This document shows, piece by piece, positions 33,703-41,831 of a stretch of DNA of 64,000 nucleotides. A program made the translations under genes and the position numbers. A model generated the notes under the pieces. That model worked only from the letters and a program-made list of their open reading frames with translations, did not search any database and was not told the DNA's origin. Source of the DNA: Sulfobacillus sp. (GTDB lineage Bacteria > Bacillota > Sulfobacillia > Sulfobacillales > Sulfobacillaceae); the NCBI GenBank assembly GCA_027309085.1, contig DAIDDL010000012.1, positions 23,032 to 87,031 on the forward strand. The letters are read 5' to 3'. How positions within the stretch are numbered: the stretch's first letter is position 1; each line of letters opens with the position of its first letter.

Positions 33703-35136
33703 ATGGCTCAAAAAACCCTGACAGACGAGTTGATCGGCCGCCAAATTCTGCTGCTCGCCATTCTGCTGGTCGTGATCGGAGTAAGCCAGTACCTAACCCT
33801 GCGCATTGTCCTGTTTCATTCCGAGGCCCGTTCGCTGCATCAGGAAATTTCGGTGCTGGCCCCCATCATCCACCGCGCTATGGTCAAGCACAGCGCGGCG
33901 CACTTCCACTCTCTGGCTACGCTTCTGGTCAGCCGTCTCAAGGCTCCGGGTGTCGAGGTGCTGATTACCAACCGTTTCGGGGTGATCATTGCCAACTCTT
34001 CCACTCTGGTGCCCCAGGTTCCCCCTATTGACTTCTCTCAAAGCTACTTCCTGTGGCATGAGCACGTTGTCGTGGACGCTCCCTTGGGATCTTCCCTGCA
34101 CCCTTCAGGATATGTCTGGCTGATGGCTCAGTCCCATGCACTGAACCGAATTTTGCTGCGCGATATCGAGTTTTTCTCATTCCTCGGCTTTCTCTCTCTG
34201 GCCATCACCGGCTGGCTGGGTTCCATCTCCGTAAAAAACAGCCTGGCTCCTCTGCAGCAAATCCGGGACGGGACCGCCCGAATTGCCCATGGCGACATCG
34301 GCCACATCACCACCCTCAAGAACCCTCCCAAAGAGCTGGCCGAACTGGGTGATGCCATCAATGTGATGTCCCTGTCCATCAAGGATCTTCTGGATCAGGA
34401 GAAAATGCTGTCGGAGCAGATGCGCCGCTTTGTCGCAGACGCCTCGCATGAGCTCCGCACCCCGCTGACCGCTCTCAACGGCTTTTTGACGCTCATTTCA
34501 GAAGATAACCTGACAGATGCGGAAGTCAAGCAGGGGTTTCATGCCATGCGCCAGGAGGGGCAGCGCATGGCCCGGCTGGTCAATCAGCTGCTGACCCTCT
34601 CGCGGCTCGACAGCGCCCAGGAAATTGCCTCCCGGATCACCCCCATTGACCTGGGCGAGTGGATTGCAGCCGTGCGTCCCTTGCTGGAACCCCTGACACG
34701 CGACCACACCTTGGAAATCGTCCCCGCCTCCGTCATGGTGAGTGCTGACCGCGACCGGCTGACAGAAATGCTGTTCAATTTGGTGGAGAATGCAGCCCGC
34801 TACACCCCCTTAGGGTCTTGCATCACCGTGCGCATCGGACAGGAACGGGGCGCTGGCCTCATTGAGGTCTCCGATAATGGGCCCGGTTTCAATGATAGTG
34901 ACTTGCCTCATATTTTCGATAGATTTTACCGGGGAGACCGGTCCCGCACGTCGAAATCGGGCGGCAGCGGCCTCGGGCTGGCCATTGTGCAGGGGCTGGC
35001 CAAGGCCTTTAAGGGCACCGTCACCGCCTCCAATGCGGCGCCCCCGCAACATGGGGCGATATTAGCCATCCGTCTCCCCTTATGCTCTCCAGGCCGCCCC
35101 TCTCCTGAAGCCTCTTTACACCAAGGCGCGGACTAG
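33703..35136 (+). CDS. Membrane sensor histidine kinase
   Basis: A 477-residue kinase. Transmembrane helix 1 (about 14-37) is followed by an extracytoplasmic domain of about 110 residues and a second helix (about 150-172, FFSFLGFLSLAITGWLGSI), then a HAMP domain. The phosphoacceptor His is in FVADASHELRTPLTAL (about 250). ATP-binding boxes: NLVENAARYTP (N), VSDNGPGF (G1), IFDRFYRGD (F) and SGLGLAIVQGLA (G2). It partners the regulator directly upstream. The signal is unknown; the secreted protein downstream may be related. Confidence 0.93.
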   Translation: MAQKTLTDELIGRQILLLAILLVVIGVSQYLTLRIVLFHSEARSLHQEISVLAPIIHRAMVKHSAAHFHSLATLLVSRLKAPGVEVLITNRFGVIIANSSTLVPQVPPIDFSQSYFLWHEHVVVDAPLGSSLHPSGYVWLMAQSHALNRILLRDIEFFSFLGFLSLAITGWLGSISVKNSLAPLQQIRDGTARIAHGDIGHITTLKNPPKELAELGDAINVMSLSIKDLLDQEKMLSEQMRRFVADASHELRTPLTALNGFLTLISEDNLTDAEVKQGFHAMRQEGQRMARLVNQLLTLSRLDSAQEIASRITPIDLGEWIAAVRPLLEPLTRDHTLEIVPASVMVSADRDRLTEMLFNLVENAARYTPLGSCITVRIGQERGAGLIEVSDNGPGFNDSDLPHIFDRFYRGDRSRTSKSGGSGLGLAIVQGLAKAFKGTVTASNAAPPQHGAILAIRLPLCSPGRPSPEASLHQGAD

Positions 35137-35228
35137 CAGCCGCCGGCCCTCACCCGCTGATTTTTTAGGATAATATTCCGACTTTTGGAGGATATTGAAG
35201 ATGTCACCGCCAAGAGGAGGAAATCACC

Positions 35229-36233
35229 ATGAATAAACTGCTGAAATATGCTGTACCCGGCATTGGCCTGCTGTCCCTGCTTGTACCCAGCAGCGCCCTG
35301 GCACAAAGTCCGCCTGTGGCCTCCACGCCACTAGCCATGACCGCCATGCGCCATGCCTGTGCCGCCTGGGAAGGACATATTGCCACCCTGACACCTGCCG
35401 TGGCCACCGTCACGATGGCGGAGTCCCACAAAACTGCCGCCATCGACTTATTGCACGCCGCCGTACAGGCAGGATTGTACCCCGCGTCGTCCGCCATCTT
35501 GCGCCAGGGCGAGCGGGTCCTGACCTGGACCGACAACCTAGGCCAGGTCCACCTCATGGCGCTGCCGGTGGCCCGCGGCCATCTCCACCAGGCGGCGGGC
35601 GGCCGCTGGACCCTGATTTCCGCAAAGCACGGCACGGATGTCCCCCTGCCCACCGCGGGCGTTCCCATAGCGGGCACCAGCCAGCTCGCCCAAGGCCAGC
35701 GTGTGATGGTCTTCGGCACCGGGGATTCTTCGCACCTGCATCCGTCCCTGATTGCCGCAGTGCCCACCCGCCTTGCCGCCACGGTCCAGTCCGTCAAAGC
35801 CGGCAGGGTGACCCTGCAGACGGTGCGCGACGGCGTCTTCACGTCTGCGGCGGGCGCCGCGTTTCCATTCCCCCACACCGGGGCTGCCCCTGGCTTGCAG
35901 GAGGCGCAGCAGGTGAAAATCTTCGTCAATCCCGGAACACGCCAAGTCCTGGCGATTATGCCTATGCACCACCGGGGGCGCCGGATGCACATTTTGCAGC
36001 ATAATGCCTACGGGCAGCTGATAGCCGCCACTTCCGACAAACTGCGGCTGAAAACGGCTTGGGGAGAAGAGACGATATCCCTCAAAGGCATAACCCCGAC
36101 CGTTGTCTGGCCAGGACACCCAGGCGCCACAGTGGCCCAGATTTCCGTAGGCCTGCCGGTATTGGTCCACTTCTTGGCCAAGTCCCCCGATGTGGTGGTC
36201 CGGGTCCTGCCCCCTGTTCCTTCTTCATCCTGA
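35229..36233 (+). CDS. Secreted protein of unknown function
   Basis: A 334-residue protein with a clear Sec signal peptide (MNKLLKYAVPGIGLLSLLVP, cleavage likely after ALA near 25). The mature part is rich in Ala, Val, His and Pro, and contains repeated short beta motifs such as RVMVFGTG, KAGRVTLQTV and DKLRLKTAWGEETISLKGI that suggest small barrel domains. I do not recognise a family. AGGAGG lies eight bases before the ATG. It follows the kinase by 92 bases on the same strand. Confidence 0.7.
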   Translation: MNKLLKYAVPGIGLLSLLVPSSALAQSPPVASTPLAMTAMRHACAAWEGHIATLTPAVATVTMAESHKTAAIDLLHAAVQAGLYPASSAILRQGERVLTWTDNLGQVHLMALPVARGHLHQAAGGRWTLISAKHGTDVPLPTAGVPIAGTSQLAQGQRVMVFGTGDSSHLHPSLIAAVPTRLAATVQSVKAGRVTLQTVRDGVFTSAAGAAFPFPHTGAAPGLQEAQQVKIFVNPGTRQVLAIMPMHHRGRRMHILQHNAYGQLIAATSDKLRLKTAWGEETISLKGITPTVVWPGHPGATVAQISVGLPVLVHFLAKSPDVVVRVLPPVPSSS

Positions 36234-36246
36234 GTCAGAGCCAACT

Positions 36247-36288
36247 CGGCAAAGGGGCGCCGTCCCCGCGGACAGCGCCCCTTTGCCG
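36247..36288. terminator. Strong bidirectional hairpin
   Basis: A perfect 14-base stem CGGCAAAGGGGCGC / GCGCCCCTTTGCCG, with an inner GTCC / GGAC stem in the loop. It lies between the secreted-protein gene and the convergent MFS gene. No T-tract. Confidence 0.7.
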
Positions 36289-36302
36289 ACTCCCTAAGCC
36301 AA

Positions 36303-37553
36303 TCATCCCGCCATCGTTCCTGAATGCCCTACCCGTCTTGCCATGGCGGATTCCCGGCGGGTCTCCGCAGCCAAAATAGCCATCCCCAGAAACTGGAAGA
36401 CTCCAATCAGCCAAAAGCCCCACCCGATATTGCCGCGGCTGATAATGACAGCAAGCAGCAGCGGGCCAAACGTCCCCGACAGGTCGAAGGACGACTGCGC
36501 CACGGTATTCGCCGCTACCAGCAGATGGCGTTCCACACTGCTGGCTATGCGCATGGATACCAGCGGGAACAGGACAGCATGCGGCCATGCCAGAAGCCAG
36601 AAGCCGACGAGAAACACCGTGAGGGAAGGGGCCCAGCCCATGAGACCCAGCCCGATTCCCCCCACTCCCAAAGACCAGAACATCCAGGTCGCCTTGCGCT
36701 CCAGTTTTTTCTTGCGCACCGCCCGCGACACCACCAGCCGCCCTAGAAGAGACGCCACAAAAAAACTCGTCAAAACCAGTTCAACGCCACTGTAGGGCAG
36801 GCCAAACCGGTCCTTGATATCAAGCCCGCCATAAGACATCGCGGCGGCAAATGACAGATTGAAGAGAAACAGCGCAGCAAAACTTCTGGTATAAGTGCCA
36901 TTATGACCCAGGGTCGAGAGCGCCCGCCGCAGCTGGAACGCCGGCGCTTTGGCATCTGCCGCCAGCCTGTCCCGCAACCGCCCGTAGTTGGCCACTATCA
37001 CGCCCAAACCAATCAGAGAAAAAGCCAAGAGCAGGCCGTAGATCCCGCCCAACGCAAAATGTGTCAGCACCAGAGTCCCCAAGACAGGGGCCGCAACCAG
37101 GCTGGTGGAGAGAGCCAGAGAATAGTAACTCAGATTTTTCTCGCGCTCGTCGACCGGCGACAGCGCTCCCATAAGGGAGAGCAGGTGGGGCATAATGAGG
37201 GCTGTGGACACGCCAGCCACCGCCACGGCCACCAGAAACTCTACAAACGTGTGGCTGACCAACACACCGCCAATCGACAAGGTGAGCAGCACAAAACCCA
37301 CCGTCATCACCCGCGGCACCTGGTGCAAATTCACCCGCGCACTATAGCCGAACCGGACAATCATCGTCACCACGGCATACACCGATGTAGTCAGTCCCAC
37401 CTCCGCCAGGCGCGCGCCCAGGGTATGCGCATACAGCGGGTTGTTCGCCTGCATCATGGACGAGTTGGCCCTCGCCATGAATGTCAGAATCAAAATAAGG
37501 TAAATTAAGATCGAACTCTGGGACATCACCGTCCGCACCAATTTCTGTCTCAC
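36303..37553 (-). CDS. Major facilitator superfamily transporter
   Basis: A 416-residue protein with about twelve hydrophobic segments in two halves, and basic cytoplasmic loops such as VRKKKLERKATW after helix 8 and RDRLAADAK in the centre. The substrate is not evident. The GTG at 37553 is preferred because AAGGGGAT lies nine bases upstream; the longer reading adds a non-membrane stretch that spans likely promoter DNA. Confidence 0.78.
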   Translation of the reverse strand: MRQKLVRTVMSQSSILIYLILILTFMARANSSMMQANNPLYAHTLGARLAEVGLTTSVYAVVTMIVRFGYSARVNLHQVPRVMTVGFVLLTLSIGGVLVSHTFVEFLVAVAVAGVSTALIMPHLLSLMGALSPVDEREKNLSYYSLALSTSLVAAPVLGTLVLTHFALGGIYGLLLAFSLIGLGVIVANYGRLRDRLAADAKAPAFQLRRALSTLGHNGTYTRSFAALFLFNLSFAAAMSYGGLDIKDRFGLPYSGVELVLTSFFVASLLGRLVVSRAVRKKKLERKATWMFWSLGVGGIGLGLMGWAPSLTVFLVGFWLLAWPHAVLFPLVSMRIASSVERHLLVAANTVAQSSFDLSGTFGPLLLAVIISRGNIGWGFWLIGVFQFLGMAILAAETRRESAMARRVGHSGTMAG

Positions 37554-37762
37554 CGGCTCATCCCCTTCTAAATATAGCGGCCCATACGTTACGGGCAAAG
37601 TACCATTAATAGCATTATACTGCATTTTACATTGTTATAGCACTAGGAAAAGCATCCCAGCCATTTGTAAAACATTTCACCAATTATTCCGTGAGGCTCT
37701 ATTATACATGCCGCAATAGCCCTTATTGACTAGTTGCATAGTGCATGAGACACTGGAACTGG

Positions 37763-37791
37763 TTGACAACATTCCCCCGAAAGTACGATAG
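37763..37791 (+). promoter_or_regulatory. Possible promoter of the SQR-like gene
   Basis: A consensus TTGACA (37763-37768) with CGATAG 17 bases further (37786-37791), about 80 bases before the start codon. The -10 match is poor. The rest of the gap between 37554 and 37869 is A/T-rich, with no gene visible. Confidence 0.4.
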
Positions 37792-37869
37792 AGGTTGCTA
37801 AGATGACAGGATTACCATTACAAGTGTTCTGACACCCCGGTCAAACCGGAAAGCAAGGAGGATTCATCC

Positions 37870-39132
37870 ATGGGAAAACCCCAAGTTCTTGTTCTGGGCG
37901 CGAACTTTGCCGGACTAGGCGCCGCACAGAAGATTCGCGAATACGCCAGGGACACCGTTGAGATTACCGTGATTGACCGCAAGCCCTACCTCCTATTCGT
38001 CCCCAACATTCCTTATGAAGTTTTTGAAAACCGCAATCCCGCGCTAACCATGCAAATGCCAGTGGTGGACGTGTTGCACGAAGACAATATCCGATTTATT
38101 CAGGGCGAAGTCAAGGCCCTTGACCCCGACGCGCAGAGCGTCGAGTATGTTCCCAGCGAACGTATCGGGGCAGCCTCGGAGACCATCCACTATGATTACG
38201 TCGTGGTCGCCATTGGCGCCCGCTTGGCTTTTGACGACATCGAGGGATTCGCTGAGTACGGCCAGACCGTCAGCGACACCTTTTACGGGGAGAAACTCCG
38301 CCTGTTCTTGGAAAACGAGTACAAGGGCGGCCCCGTTGCCGTAGGCTCGGCCCGCTTCCACCAAGGTACGATGTCTACCGATCTCGTCCCGACGGCAGAA
38401 GCGGCTTGTGAAGGCCCGCCCGTCGAAGTGATGCTGTCATTTGGCCACTGGCTCCAGAGCCACGGCTTGGGTGGCCCGGACAAAGTCACCGTCTTCACCC
38501 CCGCTGCGGTCATTGCTGAAGATGCCGGCATCGGGGTGGTAAACGCTTTGCTTGCCGCAGCCAGCTCCATGGGTTACCACTACATGAACAACACCAAGGA
38601 CATCAAGAGACTGACCAAAGACGGGATTGAGTTTGCCAACGGCCAGTCGGTCGAGGCTGAACTGAAGATTGTCTTCCCGGACTGGCAAGCCCACAGCTTT
38701 ATGAAAGGGTTGCCGATTTCTGACGACCAAGGGTATGTGCTGACCGACATGACTACCCGCAACCCGAAGTACCGCAACGTGTTTGCCTGCGGCGATGCCG
38801 CAGCCGTCACTGTACCCAAGCTGGGCATTCTCGCTCATATGGGTGCCGAGGCGGTGGGCAAGCAAATTGCCATGGACATGGGCCGCATGGCTCCGGAAAA
38901 GGCCAATGTTCCCATGCATTTCGTAGTGAACTGTCTGGGCGACATGGGCGGGAATCAAGGATTCGCCATCAACTCCGACACCTGGTATGGCGGGACGAAG
39001 TCCGACCTGAAAATGGGCCATATCCCGTTCCTCATGAAGATGCAGTACAAAGAAATGTTTTTCCGGACCCGCGGCAAAGTGCCTGACTGGGGCATTCCCG
39101 CAGCTGATTTTCTCATCGACAAACTCAGCTAA
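37870..39132 (+). CDS. Sulfide:quinone oxidoreductase-like flavoprotein
   Basis: A 420-residue FAD-dependent NDH-2/SQR-family protein. The FAD motif LVLGANFAGLGAAQ is at the N terminus, VVVAIGARLAF at about 111-121, and VFACGDAAAV near 305. It has three cysteines: C180 (AACEGPPVEV), C307 in the FAD motif, and C355 (VVNCLGDMG). C180 and C355 lie where SQR redox cysteines 160 and 356 of Acidithiobacillus fall; the first redox cysteine (128) is absent. This suggests an SQR relative that oxidises sulfide or a related sulfur species to quinone. AAGGAGG precedes the ATG. The DUF1641 gene follows by 31 bases. Confidence 0.8.
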   Translation: MGKPQVLVLGANFAGLGAAQKIREYARDTVEITVIDRKPYLLFVPNIPYEVFENRNPALTMQMPVVDVLHEDNIRFIQGEVKALDPDAQSVEYVPSERIGAASETIHYDYVVVAIGARLAFDDIEGFAEYGQTVSDTFYGEKLRLFLENEYKGGPVAVGSARFHQGTMSTDLVPTAEAACEGPPVEVMLSFGHWLQSHGLGGPDKVTVFTPAAVIAEDAGIGVVNALLAAASSMGYHYMNNTKDIKRLTKDGIEFANGQSVEAELKIVFPDWQAHSFMKGLPISDDQGYVLTDMTTRNPKYRNVFACGDAAAVTVPKLGILAHMGAEAVGKQIAMDMGRMAPEKANVPMHFVVNCLGDMGGNQGFAINSDTWYGGTKSDLKMGHIPFLMKMQYKEMFFRTRGKVPDWGIPAADFLIDKLS

Positions 39133-39163
39133 AATACGCAGTCTGAGATAAGGAGCGCTTGCG

Positions 39164-40372
39164 ATGGCCGTAAATGAAATGGCGAACAACAACGACGCGT
39201 CTATGCCCATTGTCCTGACTGCAGAACAGTGGCAGGGGCTGGCACGCCTCGGTGAACTCATCCAAGCCGTCGATCAAGGCCTCAAAGGAGACTTTGGTTC
39301 CGCCATCACAGAAAACGTCCTGACGCTGAGTCAGGCTCTTCCGACCGACCTGCCGGCCTCTATCAGAGCCGCGACGGAAACACTGACCGTCTTGCACCGT
39401 TCCGGTCTGCTGAATCAGTTGGACATGCTCTTGCAGATGGCCGGCCAGCTCCCGGAATTCTGGCAGGAGGTCGTGCCCGAACAGTTGCTGAAAGCAGCCG
39501 AAGAAGTCAGCCATGTCGATTTTAAAGGTGCCATGTCTCTGGGCGAAGAAGCCAGTAAAACACGTGCTCTGCGTTCGGCGTTGACATTGTTGCGGTATGT
39601 CACCGAGGAAGCTCCCGCGGATTTCCTCAGCGACGTCACGGCTTTTGTCAACCAGGCGGCTCCGGTCCTGAACAACCCTGACCTGCTGAAAATCTTGCCC
39701 GTCTACACGGATTTTATGGTAAAACTTCAGCAGAGCGGGTTGCTTGACCGCCTGCTCGACATCGTGGCCTATTACCAGGCCCTGGTCCCAATGCTTGACG
39801 TCGGGCCGGTGATTAAGAGCATGCTGGAATATCTCAATTCCAGCCGCCTGATAGAGAACGTGAAGCAGATCCGCCCTGACAATCTGGCCCTGCTGGCTGC
39901 CGAGGCGACAGACCCTGAAACCACAGCGGTGCTGGTCGATGCTCTGCGTCTGGCCAGGCTCCTGCGCAACGGCGATCTGGCCAACGAGTTCATGTCGGAC
40001 TTTATCAAAGTCACCGGGATCATGTTCGACAAGCAATTTCTGGACACGTTGCCTGACCTGCTCAATACCGTGGTTATGCTCCGCCAGACGGGGCTTATCA
40101 AGGCCGCGCAAAATGTCCTGATTGCCTATCCCAATCTGGTGAGTCTGCCGTGGAATGAGTACATTAAAGCTCTGGTCAGCAAGGCTGAACAGCTCGACAT
40201 CTCCGGCGTCATGGCTAAAGTCAAAGAGGCGTCAGAAGAGACGGAACAAAAGGCCCCGCACCTAGGCGGTCTTGGCGGCTTGATGCGGATCATGAAAGAT
40301 AAAGAGGTTCAGCGCCTCCTGCAGTTTACCCTCACTCTGGGCACCAAGTTTCTGCCTCCGAAAGCAAACTGA
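39164..40372 (+). CDS. DUF1641 protein paired with the SQR-like enzyme
   Basis: A 402-residue soluble, almost entirely helical protein built of loosely repeated helices carrying Leu/Asp patterns (LLDRLLDIVAYYQALVP; FLDTLPDLLNTVVMLRQTG). The C-terminal LGGLGGLMRIMKDKEVQRLL is the DUF1641 signature. It contains no cysteine-based redox motif and no membrane helix. The family's role is unknown; it is often encoded beside dehydrogenases, and here it forms an operon with the SQR-like flavoprotein, so a scaffold or membrane-docking role is possible (inference). Confidence 0.8.
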   Translation: MAVNEMANNNDASMPIVLTAEQWQGLARLGELIQAVDQGLKGDFGSAITENVLTLSQALPTDLPASIRAATETLTVLHRSGLLNQLDMLLQMAGQLPEFWQEVVPEQLLKAAEEVSHVDFKGAMSLGEEASKTRALRSALTLLRYVTEEAPADFLSDVTAFVNQAAPVLNNPDLLKILPVYTDFMVKLQQSGLLDRLLDIVAYYQALVPMLDVGPVIKSMLEYLNSSRLIENVKQIRPDNLALLAAEATDPETTAVLVDALRLARLLRNGDLANEFMSDFIKVTGIMFDKQFLDTLPDLLNTVVMLRQTGLIKAAQNVLIAYPNLVSLPWNEYIKALVSKAEQLDISGVMAKVKEASEETEQKAPHLGGLGGLMRIMKDKEVQRLLQFTLTLGTKFLPPKAN

Positions 40373-40389
40373 CAGGCTGACACTTCTGC

Positions 40390-40414
40390 ACCAGCCGTAA
40401 CATCCACGGCTGGT
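40390..40414 (+). terminator. Terminator of the SQR-like/DUF1641 operon
   Basis: A perfect nine-base stem ACCAGCCGT / ACGGCTGGT with a seven-base loop, followed by GA and seven T residues. Confidence 0.92.
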
Positions 40415-40520
40415 GATTTTTTTGCCTGAAATTGGAACCACCCCTTAAGAACGAAATGCGGCTAAACTCTCACAACCGCGGCAATAATACCTCCATGTTA
40501 GAAAGACGGAGGTGAACAGC

Positions 40521-40739
40521 ATGGCTCGTGGAAGCAACACTGGAAACCGGGCCCTGGTGCAGGGTGCGGCAAGGGCTCTGGACCAATTCAAATATGAAGT
40601 CGCCAGGGAACTCGGTTTGCAAGGTGTCGAGGATGGCTACTGGGGTGAAATCCCGTCACGGCAGTGTGGGGCAGTCGGTGGCCACATGGTCCGCAAGATG
40701 ATCGAAATGGCCGAGCAGCAGATGGCAGGACGCCGCTAA
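40521..40739 (+). CDS. Alpha/beta-type small acid-soluble spore protein
   Basis: A 72-residue protein with the family's two conserved parts: ALDQFKYEVARELGL around 22-36, containing the likely germination-protease site, and GAVGGHMVRKMIEMAEQQM near the C terminus. These proteins saturate spore DNA and protect it. The ATG at 40521 follows GGAGG by eight bases. It stands alone between two terminators and is expected to be expressed in the forespore; I could not find a convincing sigma-G promoter by eye. Confidence 0.9.
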   Translation: MARGSNTGNRALVQGAARALDQFKYEVARELGLQGVEDGYWGEIPSRQCGAVGGHMVRKMIEMAEQQMAGRR

Positions 40740-40759
40740 CCTTACCGCAATGTTCAAAA

Positions 40760-40783
40760 GGGCTTGCCGCAATTGGCAAGCCC
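40760..40783. terminator. Terminator between SASP and alcohol dehydrogenase genes
   Basis: A perfect nine-base stem GGGCTTGCC / GGCAAGCCC with a six-base loop, AAAA on the left and TATTA on the right. It could serve both convergent genes. Confidence 0.7.
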
Positions 40784-40800
40784 TATTAGCCAGGGCACTC

Positions 40801-41814
40801 TTAAATATCCAGAACGATATTCCCAAACAGCCCGTGCTCTTCCATCCGCCGGTGGGCGTCATCCGCACGCTCCAGCAGAAATGTCCGGTCAATAATGGGA
40901 ATCAGCACCCCGCGGGCAAAGAGCGGCAAAATTCTGGGCAGGACAGAGGACGAGCCCATATAGGCTCCCAGCACAGACAGGCGGCGGCGAAAAATCTGGC
41001 CGAGCTCAAGGGTCACTTTCCCTCCGGTCGTACCTCCCACTGTCACGACGGTCCCTCCTCTGCGCAGCATCTCGACAGATTGGACAAAGGTGGCCTGCCC
41101 GAGCGAATCCACAACAATGTCCGCCCCGCGGGAATTGGTCATGGTCAAGATGTCCGGGCTTAAGGCAGTCGACCCGTCCCACACCACTACATCCGTCGCC
41201 CCGTATTGCTTTAGCCGGTCTGCATATCCGGCCTGGCGGACGATGGCTATGACCCGCATGGCGCGCATGTGGGCCAGCTGAACGGCAGCCAGGCCCAGTC
41301 CGCCGTTCGCTCCCCAGACCACAATAGTCTGGCCAGCCGCCGCTTGCGCCCGGGTGAGAAAATCTTCCGCTGTAATAAAGGGAATGCCGATGGAAGCTGC
41401 CTCCAAAAATGTCAATCCGCTCGGCATCGGCACCACATTGACCAGGGGCAAGACCACCTGTTCCGCGTACGTCCCATCAAAAATACGGTAGTGGGGGCAA
41501 CTGTTCTGCTGCCCGGACAGACAGTAAATGCACCGCCCGCAGCTCAGTCCCGGATTGACAACCACTTTCTGGCCAACCGGGTAATCTCTTGCTCCCGGCC
41601 CCAGCGCATCAATTTCCCCGGCTCCGTCTGACCCGGGCACAACCGGCTCAGGGAAGGCCCCAAAGGCGCCTTCCCGCACCCAGATGTCGCGGTGGTTCAC
41701 TCCGGCAGCCCTGAGTCTGACGCGCACCTCGCCTGGGCCAGGTTCTGGGCTCGCGATCTCTTCGTACTTTAATACGGACGGATCTCCCGGCTCATGGATT
41801 CGAACAGCATACAC
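40801..41814 (-). CDS. Zinc-binding alcohol dehydrogenase / quinone-oxidoreductase family protein
   Basis: A 337-residue medium-chain dehydrogenase. The N-terminal GroES-like domain has GVNHRDIWVREG and VPGSDGAGEI; a structural zinc site is given by the four cysteines of SCGRCIYCLSGQQNSC (about 93-108). The nucleotide fold has VWGANGGLGLAAVQLA (about 157). The substrate is not known. The GTG at 41814 follows GAGGAGG by eight bases. It ends a minus-strand cluster that starts with csaA or earlier. Confidence 0.85.
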   Translation of the reverse strand: MYAVRIHEPGDPSVLKYEEIASPEPGPGEVRVRLRAAGVNHRDIWVREGAFGAFPEPVVPGSDGAGEIDALGPGARDYPVGQKVVVNPGLSCGRCIYCLSGQQNSCPHYRIFDGTYAEQVVLPLVNVVPMPSGLTFLEAASIGIPFITAEDFLTRAQAAAGQTIVVWGANGGLGLAAVQLAHMRAMRVIAIVRQAGYADRLKQYGATDVVVWDGSTALSPDILTMTNSRGADIVVDSLGQATFVQSVEMLRRGGTVVTVGGTTGGKVTLELGQIFRRRLSVLGAYMGSSSVLPRILPLFARGVLIPIIDRTFLLERADDAHRRMEEHGLFGNIVLDI

Positions 41815-41831
41815 AGCAATTTCCTCCTCAA

